Part shown: positions 5,983-16,054 of the stretch, one piece after another
Numbering within the stretch: the stretch's first letter is position 1
Layout: every line of letters begins with the position of its first letter
Source of the DNA: a virus
Length of the DNA stretch: 36,702 nt
Virus record (IMG/VR): IMGVR_UViG_3300001460_000075
Coordinates: 1-36,702 of that record
Reading direction: 5' to 3' (one strand)
Translations under genes and position numbers: made by a program
Notes under the pieces: model-generated
What the model was told of the DNA's origin: nothing
What the model saw: the letters and a program-made list of their open reading frames with translations, nothing else
Databases searched by the model: none

Positions 5983-8900
5983 TAAATTTATCTATTGCCT
6001 CCGTTTTTGTGTATTGCGTTCCATCCTTTTTTAGAAATCGTGATGGATCCTTTATGGTAGCATTCCATTTCTTCATGCTACGGTCCGCCCGGTGATAGTC
6101 AATTATTTTGACGCCGTCTTTTAGTTTTCTCGGTTCCTGGCCGTCCGGGAAAAATATATCCATAGGTTCATCAAATGAAGACTTAAAGGCACCGTCATCA
6201 CTGGTCCAATTGCTCTTGCCATATAAATCTTTTTCACCGAACCAGGCCACCGCCTGGAGGTCATCCGGATTCTTTCCCATTCGTTTTGCCACTTCAGCAA
6301 ATACGATTTGGCCCAGGGCAAAGTCTACATTACCAACCGGTCCTTCCGAGGCCGGTTGGATCCGCCATTGCTTTTCACCTTCAAACATTTTACGGCGTAA
6401 CATTCTACCGGCCCACACATCAATTGTGGCCTGGAGTGTCCGGCCGGTAAGGTTGCCGGCAAAGTTCGGAGTCTTGGGACTCTCGGACATAGTTAACCAG
6501 TTCCCGGCGATTACTCGCATAACCTGGCCGGAGTTGGCATTGTATTTTTTTCCGTTTGCTCGGAGTGGAATTAAAAGTTTTCTTACTTGCTTACCATTGT
6601 GATCCAACCCCTTAACATACCTGGTTAATAGTTGTCTGTTAAGTTGATCAGAGTTGCGGTAAGTTGCTTCCCGAACAGTACCGTTTTTTAACTTACGCCT
6701 GGGCGTCATGGTCTCGGCCCGGGTTGCCATTTTTTTCTTCACCATGAACTCGGCAATAGAACCATTTTTAAAATGGTTATAACCTTCCATGTAAGTCTTT
6801 ATAAGATTATCGTAACTACCGTTTTTATAGAGTGTCAGTGCCTCCCTGGCTTGTATAAAATTCGTTTCCACCGGAGTCCGGGCCGAGGTGGCTCCGAGGA
6901 GTTGTGAAAATATTTCATGGTCAGTACCGAGTGCGGTTGCCAATTTTTTTCTCATGCGAGAATACCAACCGTCTCCGGCCTTGATGGCCGGATCCTCCAT
7001 CCAGGTAGTTATTTCTTGCTCAACACGGTTGGCCGTTTCATCCAGGGCACCGGACTCCATAATCTCTCGAACCCTTGCTTTTTGTGGTCCACTTAGGACC
7101 ACATCCATGCCATCAATGTCGTACTGAATTTTAGATGATTTCTGCCCGGCGTAACTTTGCACTACCGGAGAGTTTTGCAAATCATAATCCACTACCTCAT
7201 ATTCCGGATTCATCTTAGGATTACCGTCTGCATCCAGGACCGGGTTGTCATCATCGTCCAGGACCTCTTTCCATTTTGGCTTGCCGGATTTCTTATCGAC
7301 TGCCTGGGTTACCGGTACGGCCTCGGAATGCCTGGCGTTTGATTGCTCGAGTAACTGCAAGAGTGGATGAGAATCGTCTACGCCTAGCAATGGTGCATCC
7401 GGATCGTCCGGCATAAACATTCGTAATTCATTTTGCATTTTTTGAAAATGCTTTACGCCTTCTACGGTGTTTCGCCAGTCGGCCCGAACCTTCGGATCCT
7501 GGCCAACTTTAGCCGGGAAAAGGTCCATTGTCTTTCTTGGCAATGAATGAACTTTTTGGTTATAAATAAATGAGCGTATTCCATTCCCTTGGACATTCAT
7601 GTGATGATCAGAAAAAACAGTATCTTTTCCGGCAACATCTGCATAAGTCTCCCAAAAAGAACTATAATCGTTATTAGCGTAGGCCTCCTTTGTTATCGGT
7701 ATTTCAATTTCAATTTGGCGGACGATATCATCTCTTGTTGTGGGTTTATGTTTAATTTTAAACCCGGCGTCCTTAAATGCCTGGGACTCGAATTGTTTTA
7801 CAATTGCATCGTATGTCTGGGTTTCTTTAGTTTTCTTAGACATTTCATCTTTCATTGCATTGCCCACCCATTCGGCCCTTTCACTTTCCTTAAATAGTTT
7901 TCCTCTGACCAGGGTATTAAATGTTTCATTCATCATTTTCTCGGTATTTTCTACCATGTTCACTTTAAACCTGGCATCTACAACTATCCTGGCCGGTGTT
8001 ATATCTGCCTCAACTACCTTCATTGGTTCCAGGCCAAACTTTTTTCCGACTTTGTTAACTCGTTTAACGAGTTCGTTGTCGTAAAACTGACGCATCGGTT
8101 GAGCGTCTGTATCCAGGCCGGTGGCCTCTATTTCAAATTTGTCCGGGCCAATATTTTTGGCCCCTCCATCCTTGACAAATTTCTTATAATTACGGCCGTC
8201 AATTAACATAGCGAACTCATCTTCAGTCAAGTTCTGCTTGTTTACTTTCTCATCTTTTACGATGACCTCTCCGCCTTTGAGTTCATTGACTTTCCCGGAC
8301 ATAAAATCCTCCAGGTTGCCAAGTGGCTCAAGTGTATCCGGGTCCATTGCTCGTAATGTGTTGAATCCGGCCCTCCGGGTTTCTGTATCAACCCCGGCCC
8401 GAGGCGATATAATAACATCTTCACCGGAACCAGTCCTGACGAATATGTCGTTAAGTGTCAGAGTTACATCGTTGTCTCTAACCGGGGTCATCAAAAAATG
8501 CTCTTTAAAAAATTCATTATTTCTGACGCCCTTGGCCTTCATCATTCCACGGCCGGCCACTCGCTTTTTATAACCTATCATGTTGTATCGAGTTTTACCT
8601 TTGTCATCAACAAAGGTTGTGTACTCGATGCCGTCTATGTGTTCTGACGGTTTCATGGCCTTGTGAATGTCTTCACCCATGAGGATACTGTAACGCTCAT
8701 GTCCGTCTCTTACGGCGTTGTGAATGCTTCTCTTGATCCCCGGTTCAACCCAATTCTTGTAAGACTCAATTCCAGTAGCGTATTTACCTACCTCTTTGGC
8801 GTCCTTTACTTGTTGCAAAACCATTTCTTTCGTCTTGATGGTACTCTGTAAACCTTCAAATTTATCTCTAAATTTAGACCATGTTTGCTCAGAGGCATTA

Positions 8901-11900
8901 TCAAATATATGCGTACTCGGTAAAAATCCATCAGCATAACCATTGCCGTAACTCTTGCCCATTGCCCTCATAAATGCCCGGTCCATTGTTGTGGCGTATG
9001 CTCCATGGTTGAGGTCAAATGTATTAATTTGATTACCCATCGGTACGGCCGTTCCTACTTGCGGATGCCGGGCTTTTGTTCCTGGAGTCATGTTGACTAT
9101 ATCCGCCGGGCCGATAACCGGTTTTGCTCCCGGACTATTTTGGTGGACTACCGGTTTCGGTGGCAGTGGAGTGCCATCGTTTTGAGTAAATTGACCATCA
9201 AAAGTCATCCTCTCATATGCTTTGTCTATTCCATATTGCAGTTTTTCCGCAACCAGGTCGTTTAACTCTCCAAGTTGAGTAACAGTATCCTCCTCTTTCA
9301 ATTGATAAAGGTAGTCTAAATCTTCAATTTTTTTCTGATCAATTTTCACTTCAGACTTGTACCCTCGTTTAGGATTTGTGACTGGGTCAAAATTCTCTTT
9401 CGGATTGATAGGTTTCCTGGCATTTTGATGAGCGTCACTTTGTAACTCGCCTAAAATATATTCGTTGGATATTTCCATGTTTCCATCTTTATCCCGAATG
9501 TAAGTATGGCCTCTTTCGGACCTTTCATGCCAAACAACATTTTCCACATTTGAATGATCGCTATTCCATTTTTCGCCTCTCCAGGTATCATCCGAAAAAG
9601 CCTCATAGTGATATTCCAGTTTCGGCATATCACCATCATTTGCGGATGGAAAGAATTCCTTATATCTTTGGCCCTGGTCATGCTTTGATATTTTAGGGCC
9701 ATGATTTGAAATGGCCTGGAGTAAATCCGCTTTCGTGGCCTTGTCTTTATTATCAAACAAACGGTCCGCAATTTTAGTATGCTTGGCATACCTGGCCAGG
9801 CCACCCTTCTCCATCATGTTTTCAAATTGTTTCTTTTGGAATTTCTCGGGCAATTTGTCATACAAAGTATCGAGAATTGGATCCCCCATGCCGTCATTCT
9901 TTTCTCGCATGTCAAAATCAACTAACTCAAAGATTTCTTCAGTTGACCTAATGTTTTCTTCGGGCGTCAAACTCATTTCCATTTGATCCGGCATCATCAT
10001 CCCTTTGTTTTGCTCCGGGAAGATTGACTGAAATTTTCGGCCCTCGAGTTTCATTATGGCCTCGGTCCTGGTCTTGTACCCGGACTCCAGGAAAGGCTTG
10101 AAGTCCTCGGATCCTATCTTTTGCCAAAACTTTTTTGCTGATCCCTGGATATCCTTAATCCGTAATTCATTATCTAACGCATGGTTAAGCATGGAGTGAA
10201 CTACAGAAGTGCCCAGGCCCTTCTTTTGCGTCCCTTTATTGATTCTAATATCAATAAGGGAATCGAAATGGCCTTCGTCAGTTAATGAGGCCACCACATA
10301 ACCGTCTGAATCTGTTACCGTTTTACCCTGGGCATTCATCTTCTTATAATTTTCCATGTCGAAGATTTGGAACTTTGCCCGGCTAATAGGATCCTTGCTC
10401 CGATGAGGTGCCATTCCTTCATGCATTGGCCCAAACAAAATCACTTTGTCATTGTGATAATAATTTAATCCGAGTGGGCCGGGGGCCATTTGAAATGGTT
10501 TATTGTCACCAGGATCCGGCATAAATCTAATGTCACTACCTTGCTGACCGGTCACTGATGACATTCGTTTGCTTGGCAACTCTTGTCCAAAAAGTCCGGA
10601 GACTTTTCCAAACGCCCGGTCCTTACTTATAAACTTTCTTTCCTTATTTTGGTCACTGATAAGTTTAACTTTATTTGTATCAAAAACCTGGACGATATCA
10701 TTGGTCTCGTATGCATCGAATCCGGCCTCAACCAGGTCCTCAACGGTGATTTGTTCCATTGGTTTACCAATGGCGTCCAGGTCACTCTGATTGCCTAATC
10801 TGAACGGTGTTTTTGCATTAACTGCAACGGTCAATGGTTTTTGTTTTGCGTCTAAAATTTTCTGTTCACTTAATGCCGTTTTTCTATTTTTAAAATATAC
10901 ATGGCCGGGGTATGCTGACCACTGGGATTGATTTCTGATTTCCATATCTCCCCTGGTTCCGATCCCCTCAAGTGTACCGTCATATGTCATGGCATCTGCC
11001 CCAATCGGTCCGACATGGTAAAGTTCATCCGCCTTCCACTTGTCACCGGATTTTGTAGCAAACGCCGGTGAACCGTACTCCTCTTCATCTGCAATAAATT
11101 TTTGGAAGTACGGTGAATCCTGGCCCATGGTTTCCCATTCTTTTCTTGCTCGTTTTGCAATAGCCTGGTCCTGGTTCTGCAACTCGCTTAACTGGCGTCC
11201 TTGCTTCATGGCCCTACGCATTGACGGATCCGGCATTAACATGGCCCCAGGTTCCTGGTGAGTACCTGGGTCCCAACCAAACTCCTGAATGGAATTTCCT
11301 TCAGAATATAATTCTTTTGCCTTTATTGACTTACTTAAAACTCGAGTCTGCCCCTGGATATATCTATCACCATGGTCCCTGGCGTACTCTTCAGTAATCG
11401 CAACCCAGTCGCCTGGATTAATTTCATCCACAAACTCCGGTACGGCCCGGTAAACCATTACCTCGCCGTCTGGATCACCTTGCATCTTCTTAATGACTGA
11501 TATGGCCTCCTGGTCAACCCTTGGGTTATCTATATCATTGCCGTAATATCTAAGGCCCTCGGGGCCGTAGATATCCGGGAACGAACCGTTTAAATTGTCT
11601 AGTGTATTACCACTTGCTTCCGGATCGAATCCAGGTGCCCGGTGAACGCCATGGTAATCGGGCGATTGTGAATTTTTTTCCTTTGCCAGTTCTCGGTTTA
11701 TGATTCCATTTATGCCGTCTCCTGGATCCGGCATCATCATAGGTTCCCTTCCGGCCCTTTGCTCGGACGCCATCCATCGAATGGTTAGTTCCGGTGAATG
11801 CTTTACGGCCTCGTAGGAAACTTCTTTACCTTGCTCCATGGCATCCGAAATTATTTTTTCATGCCCTTTTTCTATGTCGTAAAAATTACGGTCTTTTGCT

Positions 11901-14900
11901 TTTTCGTGAGGTTTTAATTTTGTGGCCTCAGATAACGAAAGATAATAATTCTGTTGCACCTCGAGGCCGTCATAATCTCCTTTATTAGCCCTACCAAAAG
12001 CATCCTTTAAATCGCTTAAAGAAAGTTGGTGGATTTCTTTAGAGCGTTTTGCCATGTCCGCTTGTGCTTGCTTGTACAAATCTGTAGAGTCCGGCATCAT
12101 CCTGGTATTATCCGGCATCGGTTGTTTAGGCATAGGCATTTGGTAGTTCTGTATCGCCCTGGGATCCGTGTGCATCCCTTCGCCAAACTCATCCATGCTT
12201 GCAATTCGGTCCAGTCTCCTGGACCTGGTGACGGCCATGCGTTGAGACTTCTTCTCACCCAGGCCGGCAAGCAGTGGGTTAAGTTCTATTTGCCTCTTGT
12301 TTAACGCACCAAAACTGGCGTTTAAAATCTGCTTTTGCTCCGGTGTAAACTTTGAATCCTTGCCACCGGTTAAGACATTATTCTTGTGTTCTTTTGTGAA
12401 CTCAATCAAATCGTTTTGAATCCTCTTGGCCAACTCAACCGGGTTGTCGATTCCAAATGCATTTTTTGCATTTTCAAGTCGGCCCTTGGTGCTTAATAAA
12501 TGTTGTACATTCTTGGTGATTTGCTCCTGGGAGAATGTATCGACTATGATATTTTTATCCTTGGTCACCGTGATTCCGTAGACCAGGGTATCCCTCATCT
12601 CACCTTTAACCGTCTTGTATTTTCTTCCACTGGCCCCGAGTCTTCCACCGCCCATGGCTTTGTAATACATCATTAGAAAACGATTACTCGGAGGACCGTC
12701 AAAGTCCTGGCCGGCCATATCGGGGTTGTAGTTTGGGTTCTTCGTTCGGTTACCGAAAGTATCATAGATATACTCCGGATTAATGCTCTCGTTATTGAAG
12801 ATTCCTGGTTGTTGTCTCATCCCGGACCTGGATGCTCTTCTCAATATATCCAACTGCACCGGATTGAAAGAGTCGGTCAGTTCGTTTATGATTCTTTCGT
12901 CCAGGAACCGGCCGGATCCTCTTAGGGATCCGTCCTTAGTCTCATACAATGTAATGTGGCCGTCCTCTGCCGAGTCAGAGTATTTTTGAATTAAAGTAAT
13001 TACATCATTTGCCAATTGTGCATTTTCTGCGTTCTGCTCTTTTGGCATTTTCAATTGAACCTTGCCGAGCATATCAGTTGCTAGGGTGCCATCCGGATTA
13101 GTTTTAAAAATACCCCCGTTATTGAAATGTTCTATGGCGTCAAGATTACCGTAGTCCTTCGGGCCAACCTCAAAATCATTCGGGTTTGTGTCCTGGAGCA
13201 TAGACAAATCACCCTCGTTCTTTTTTATTGCCTCCGAACTTTTGCCAATTGTCCGGCGTTCGTATTCACCAATTAGACGATCCACCTCTTTGTTGAATCT
13301 TAATGAGTCCTTACTTTTATTTGTAAAAATCATTTTCGATCCGTCTATTGTGACGGCGTTACCTATAGAGTGGTTGGCTTGTCTGAAAAATTTAGGTGTT
13401 AAAAGTTTATCACCCAGGTTCACCAGGGCACCATCAACGATTGATGCCATTTTATTGGCGTAGGGGCCACTCATTGCCGTCTTCCTGGTCTTACCAGTAA
13501 GAATACGGTGTGCCATCATCTCGGCAAAGTATTCGTCCCCTATCATCTCGGGAATCTCCTGGTAATTACGAAGTGTCCCCGGATCCACATTGGATTTTTT
13601 TAACTTGGCCACATACTCATCCTTGATGGCCTGGAAATGTGCATTCGTTTTATACTGGTCATGCCCATATTTGTCTTTAACCATTATGGGTTTCTGATTC
13701 TCGTCCCTTTCCGTAAACCATCCAGGTCTATTCTTGCGAACATCGCCGAAAAGAATTTCCCGGACATTGTAGTGAAGTCCATGCGACTTCACATGATGAC
13801 CGATTTCATGTGCTAAGATTTGGCCCAAAACAGAACCGCCTTCTTTGCGAACTTTGGCCATATTGATTTGCACAACGCCGTTCCCCTCCGGGTCAACATA
13901 TTGCATCCCGGGAGTGACCTTATCATCATTGATGAATTTAAGTTGCATGTCCGGGAAGTAAGTACTGGCCTCGGCAATTGCCGTTTTTTCTTCGGGGAGC
14001 AATCTCCTAAATCCTTTTAGTTGGGCCGGACTTAAACTTTTCTCATATGCCAGGAGGTCACCCATTTGCCTTTGCTTCAATTGCCCGGCGTCCTTGAACC
14101 TCATAAGTTGGCCACCAACCCCGGCAACCCCAATGATAGGGCCACCAATTGCAAAGCCTCCGGCCATGCCTTCCGGGCCACCGGTTGCATAGCCTATGGC
14201 CATTGGCAATGATAGGCCCTCAACGGTGGCATGGATGCCACGGTTCATAATTGAATTGCCTGGGACATATTCCATGCCCTTTGCAATGAATCGTCCAAGT
14301 CCAGGAACATTGTTCTTGGGAACTTGCCTGGCCTGGTTTAAAATTTTATAGGTATCGAGGAAACTGTAATTAAACGCCTCGTTGTCAAACAATGAGCCGG
14401 CATAAGTAGGATTGTCTGCCGGAGATGCTCCAAGTGATTTCCAGTATGGCATCGTTCGTTGCATCTCCAGGGACTGCCTTCCAAATACCTTTGCGGTTCT
14501 ACCGACTTGCTCGAGGAACCTGGGGCCGAGCATCAATGCAACGCCGGACCCCATTGTTGTGTAATTTTCGTTGTAACCAAGGGCACCTATGGTAAGTATC
14601 GATCCGCCTTTAACGGCGGTATCGAGGGCCAATCCGGCACCTTCTCGAGTAGTGGCATAGCCACCCTTCATCAAAAAATTAATCGCCGTTTCCCTGGGTA
14701 ATGATTTAAGGAACTCCATTCCCCGGCCGGCCCACTCGGCCGATGCTCCTAATTTTTCTACGGTCTTACCAACAATGGTCTGCGATAATCCGGCCGGTTT
14801 TGGTGGCCTTAATTTAGTCGCTAACTTTTCAGTTATCGCCAAAATATCTTTGTCGGCCTGGGCGATTTGCTTGCCCAGTTTTGTTTGAATGCTTTTTACT

Positions 14901-16054
14901 TTTGCCTCGCCGAGGTCTCCGGTAATTCTACCGAGTGTATCCTTGGCCAGGTCGGCCGTCAAAAGTGTTGCAGTAGTCTTTAACTGATGAGCCTTTTTTA
15001 ATTCTTCCTGGAGTACCCGAACGGATCCTCGCCTTATAATATCCTTACCTCGCATCACACTGGCCGTGACGCCACCGGTTACATAAACATCCGGTTGTAA
15101 TACCATGGACATGGCCATTGCTTTGGCCCGATCCGGTTCGATCCGGTCCATTGCCAGGTCGTTATATGTCTCAATGTCCCCAACAAATTCCGCAATCGTT
15201 TGGGCACCGCCCTCTATTGCATTTATAGATTTTGCCTGGGCTTGCATGTACTCAATTTGAGTATCAAGTTGAGCGTCAGAGTGATCATTCCAGTTCTGAA
15301 AGTACGATGGAATCAGTAGGCCGGGGGATTTCATTGCCTTGACGCCGAAGTCACCAATCATCTTATAACCAACAAAAGCCTCGGCACTGGCCTGGTAAAG
15401 GTCTGCATTATTTTTATTGGTCCCATACTTGTATGCCTTGGACGCAATAATAGCGTCCAGGTTTTTATTCATGGGAACCTGGAATTCGTTACGCAATTCG
15501 GCGTAAGTGTCGTTTACATTAAACCCATCGTCCCTGGCCCTTCCGACTAACTCCAGGGCCATCCTGTCGGCCCTGGATAAAACATCATCCGGGAAATCTT
15601 TTTCTAATTTAGAAGTATCTGCCGGGCCGTGTGTATATTGGTTAAAGGTACCGAGTTGGTTATTTATCACATTACCAACATCAGTGACCAAATTGTCCGG
15701 TTTTTTAAACTTAGTGTAAGAACCTGGTGATTGTTGAAGTAACTTAAAAAGGTTGTCTTGTTGTCTCTGCCCCTTGCCTGACATTGCGTCCCATGCACCT
15801 TTGCCAAATTCCTTGAGGACCGTTTTTGCCGTATCCCAAAAGTCAACATCGTGTTCAAAGTATCCGTTCCGTAAGGCGTCTCTTACGACTGCCTTGTTTT
15901 CCTCCGGGGCATCATCGGAGTACAAGCCTAACATTTGATCCTGGGGGACCCTGGTCTTTAAATGCTCATAGATGGTTTCGCTTGTTGGCGGTTCACTAAG
16001 ATAAACCTCCTCTTTAAAATCAAGAGGACCGGATTCAATTGTATATTTATTCAT
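5909..16054 (-). CDS. Giant polyvalent internal-virion protein (3381 aa) with zincin, ADP-ribosyltransferase and GNAT-like modules
   Basis: A single uninterrupted frame encodes 3381 residues, about 28% of the window. Residues 1-700 look like an internal virion protein with helical segments and hydrophobic glycine-rich stretches near 485 and 610-648. A zincin metalloprotease motif AHEIGHH follows (H749, E750, H753), with EMMAH near 845. An ADP-ribosyltransferase-like module spans about 1450-1600 (YRAVP 1535-1539, then GDWVAIT, ending FGWDPG). A second spans about 1675-1800 (ELYHVG to VFDTNKVK). A GNAT-like acetyltransferase motif QKKGLGT is at 1943-1949. A QSD-type polyvalent module carries QSDAHQ at 2205-2210. 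A conserved phage module is near 3015-3260 (ATSART 3055-3060). MPD motifs separate modules. The gene follows other internal-virion genes directly, so I infer ejection into the host. Domain calls rest on motif recognition. Confidence 0.85.
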   Translation of the reverse strand: MNKYTIESGPLDFKEEVYLSEPPTSETIYEHLKTRVPQDQMLGLYSDDAPEENKAVVRDALRNGYFEHDVDFWDTAKTVLKEFGKGAWDAMSGKGQRQQDNLFKLLQQSPGSYTKFKKPDNLVTDVGNVINNQLGTFNQYTHGPADTSKLEKDFPDDVLSRADRMALELVGRARDDGFNVNDTYAELRNEFQVPMNKNLDAIIASKAYKYGTNKNNADLYQASAEAFVGYKMIGDFGVKAMKSPGLLIPSYFQNWNDHSDAQLDTQIEYMQAQAKSINAIEGGAQTIAEFVGDIETYNDLAMDRIEPDRAKAMAMSMVLQPDVYVTGGVTASVMRGKDIIRRGSVRVLQEELKKAHQLKTTATLLTADLAKDTLGRITGDLGEAKVKSIQTKLGKQIAQADKDILAITEKLATKLRPPKPAGLSQTIVGKTVEKLGASAEWAGRGMEFLKSLPRETAINFLMKGGYATTREGAGLALDTAVKGGSILTIGALGYNENYTTMGSGVALMLGPRFLEQVGRTAKVFGRQSLEMQRTMPYWKSLGASPADNPTYAGSLFDNEAFNYSFLDTYKILNQARQVPKNNVPGLGRFIAKGMEYVPGNSIMNRGIHATVEGLSLPMAIGYATGGPEGMAGGFAIGGPIIGVAGVGGQLMRFKDAGQLKQRQMGDLLAYEKSLSPAQLKGFRRLLPEEKTAIAEASTYFPDMQLKFINDDKVTPGMQYVDPEGNGVVQINMAKVRKEGGSVLGQILAHEIGHHVKSHGLHYNVREILFGDVRKNRPGWFTERDENQKPIMVKDKYGHDQYKTNAHFQAIKDEYVAKLKKSNVDPGTLRNYQEIPEMIGDEYFAEMMAHRILTGKTRKTAMSGPYANKMASIVDGALVNLGDKLLTPKFFRQANHSIGNAVTIDGSKMIFTNKSKDSLRFNKEVDRLIGEYERRTIGKSSEAIKKNEGDLSMLQDTNPNDFEVGPKDYGNLDAIEHFNNGGIFKTNPDGTLATDMLGKVQLKMPKEQNAENAQLANDVITLIQKYSDSAEDGHITLYETKDGSLRGSGRFLDERIINELTDSFNPVQLDILRRASRSGMRQQPGIFNNESINPEYIYDTFGNRTKNPNYNPDMAGQDFDGPPSNRFLMMYYKAMGGGRLGASGRKYKTVKGEMRDTLVYGITVTKDKNIIVDTFSQEQITKNVQHLLSTKGRLENAKNAFGIDNPVELAKRIQNDLIEFTKEHKNNVLTGGKDSKFTPEQKQILNASFGALNKRQIELNPLLAGLGEKKSQRMAVTRSRRLDRIASMDEFGEGMHTDPRAIQNYQMPMPKQPMPDNTRMMPDSTDLYKQAQADMAKRSKEIHQLSLSDLKDAFGRANKGDYDGLEVQQNYYLSLSEATKLKPHEKAKDRNFYDIEKGHEKIISDAMEQGKEVSYEAVKHSPELTIRWMASEQRAGREPMMMPDPGDGINGIINRELAKEKNSQSPDYHGVHRAPGFDPEASGNTLDNLNGSFPDIYGPEGLRYYGNDIDNPRVDQEAISVIKKMQGDPDGEVMVYRAVPEFVDEINPGDWVAITEEYARDHGDRYIQGQTRVLSKSIKAKELYSEGNSIQEFGWDPGTHQEPGAMLMPDPSMRRAMKQGRQLSELQNQDQAIAKRARKEWETMGQDSPYFQKFIADEEEYGSPAFATKSGDKWKADELYHVGPIGADAMTYDGTLEGIGTRGDMEIRNQSQWSAYPGHVYFKNRKTALSEQKILDAKQKPLTVAVNAKTPFRLGNQSDLDAIGKPMEQITVEDLVEAGFDAYETNDIVQVFDTNKVKLISDQNKERKFISKDRAFGKVSGLFGQELPSKRMSSVTGQQGSDIRFMPDPGDNKPFQMAPGPLGLNYYHNDKVILFGPMHEGMAPHRSKDPISRAKFQIFDMENYKKMNAQGKTVTDSDGYVVASLTDEGHFDSLIDIRINKGTQKKGLGTSVVHSMLNHALDNELRIKDIQGSAKKFWQKIGSEDFKPFLESGYKTRTEAIMKLEGRKFQSIFPEQNKGMMMPDQMEMSLTPEENIRSTEEIFELVDFDMREKNDGMGDPILDTLYDKLPEKFQKKQFENMMEKGGLARYAKHTKIADRLFDNKDKATKADLLQAISNHGPKISKHDQGQRYKEFFPSANDGDMPKLEYHYEAFSDDTWRGEKWNSDHSNVENVVWHERSERGHTYIRDKDGNMEISNEYILGELQSDAHQNARKPINPKENFDPVTNPKRGYKSEVKIDQKKIEDLDYLYQLKEEDTVTQLGELNDLVAEKLQYGIDKAYERMTFDGQFTQNDGTPLPPKPVVHQNSPGAKPVIGPADIVNMTPGTKARHPQVGTAVPMGNQINTFDLNHGAYATTMDRAFMRAMGKSYGNGYADGFLPSTHIFDNASEQTWSKFRDKFEGLQSTIKTKEMVLQQVKDAKEVGKYATGIESYKNWVEPGIKRSIHNAVRDGHERYSILMGEDIHKAMKPSEHIDGIEYTTFVDDKGKTRYNMIGYKKRVAGRGMMKAKGVRNNEFFKEHFLMTPVRDNDVTLTLNDIFVRTGSGEDVIISPRAGVDTETRRAGFNTLRAMDPDTLEPLGNLEDFMSGKVNELKGGEVIVKDEKVNKQNLTEDEFAMLIDGRNYKKFVKDGGAKNIGPDKFEIEATGLDTDAQPMRQFYDNELVKRVNKVGKKFGLEPMKVVEADITPARIVVDARFKVNMVENTEKMMNETFNTLVRGKLFKESERAEWVGNAMKDEMSKKTKETQTYDAIVKQFESQAFKDAGFKIKHKPTTRDDIVRQIEIEIPITKEAYANNDYSSFWETYADVAGKDTVFSDHHMNVQGNGIRSFIYNQKVHSLPRKTMDLFPAKVGQDPKVRADWRNTVEGVKHFQKMQNELRMFMPDDPDAPLLGVDDSHPLLQLLEQSNARHSEAVPVTQAVDKKSGKPKWKEVLDDDDNPVLDADGNPKMNPEYEVVDYDLQNSPVVQSYAGQKSSKIQYDIDGMDVVLSGPQKARVREIMESGALDETANRVEQEITTWMEDPAIKAGDGWYSRMRKKLATALGTDHEIFSQLLGATSARTPVETNFIQAREALTLYKNGSYDNLIKTYMEGYNHFKNGSIAEFMVKKKMATRAETMTPRRKLKNGTVREATYRNSDQLNRQLLTRYVKGLDHNGKQVRKLLIPLRANGKKYNANSGQVMRVIAGNWLTMSESPKTPNFAGNLTGRTLQATIDVWAGRMLRRKMFEGEKQWRIQPASEGPVGNVDFALGQIVFAEVAKRMGKNPDDLQAVAWFGEKDLYGKSNWTSDDGAFKSSFDEPMDIFFPDGQEPRKLKDGVKIIDYHRADRSMKKWNATIKDPSRFLKKDGTQYTKTEAIDKFNESKKEYKRLGKSVPVQRYLNTKK
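7406..12118 (-). repeat. Recurring Met-Pro-Asp junction motif in the giant protein
   Basis: Within the giant protein a short motif recurs at residues 1313 (MPDNTR), 1319 (MMPDST), 1439 (MMMPDPGDG), 1607 (MPDPS, preceded by ML), 1845 (RFMPDPGDN), 2019 (MMMPDQ) and 2881 (FMPDDPD). The copies fall between the recognisable modules rather than inside them. On the plus strand they appear as CATs followed upstream by TCCGG, often within GGATCCGGCAT. The spacing is irregular, which argues against a simple tandem repeat. Confidence 0.75.

Noticed and set aside
5909-16054. Many plus-strand frames of 60-160 codons opposite the giant gene
   Set aside because: They are antisense shadows of one long coding frame. 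None shows a domain, and all lack the overlaps typical of genes here.
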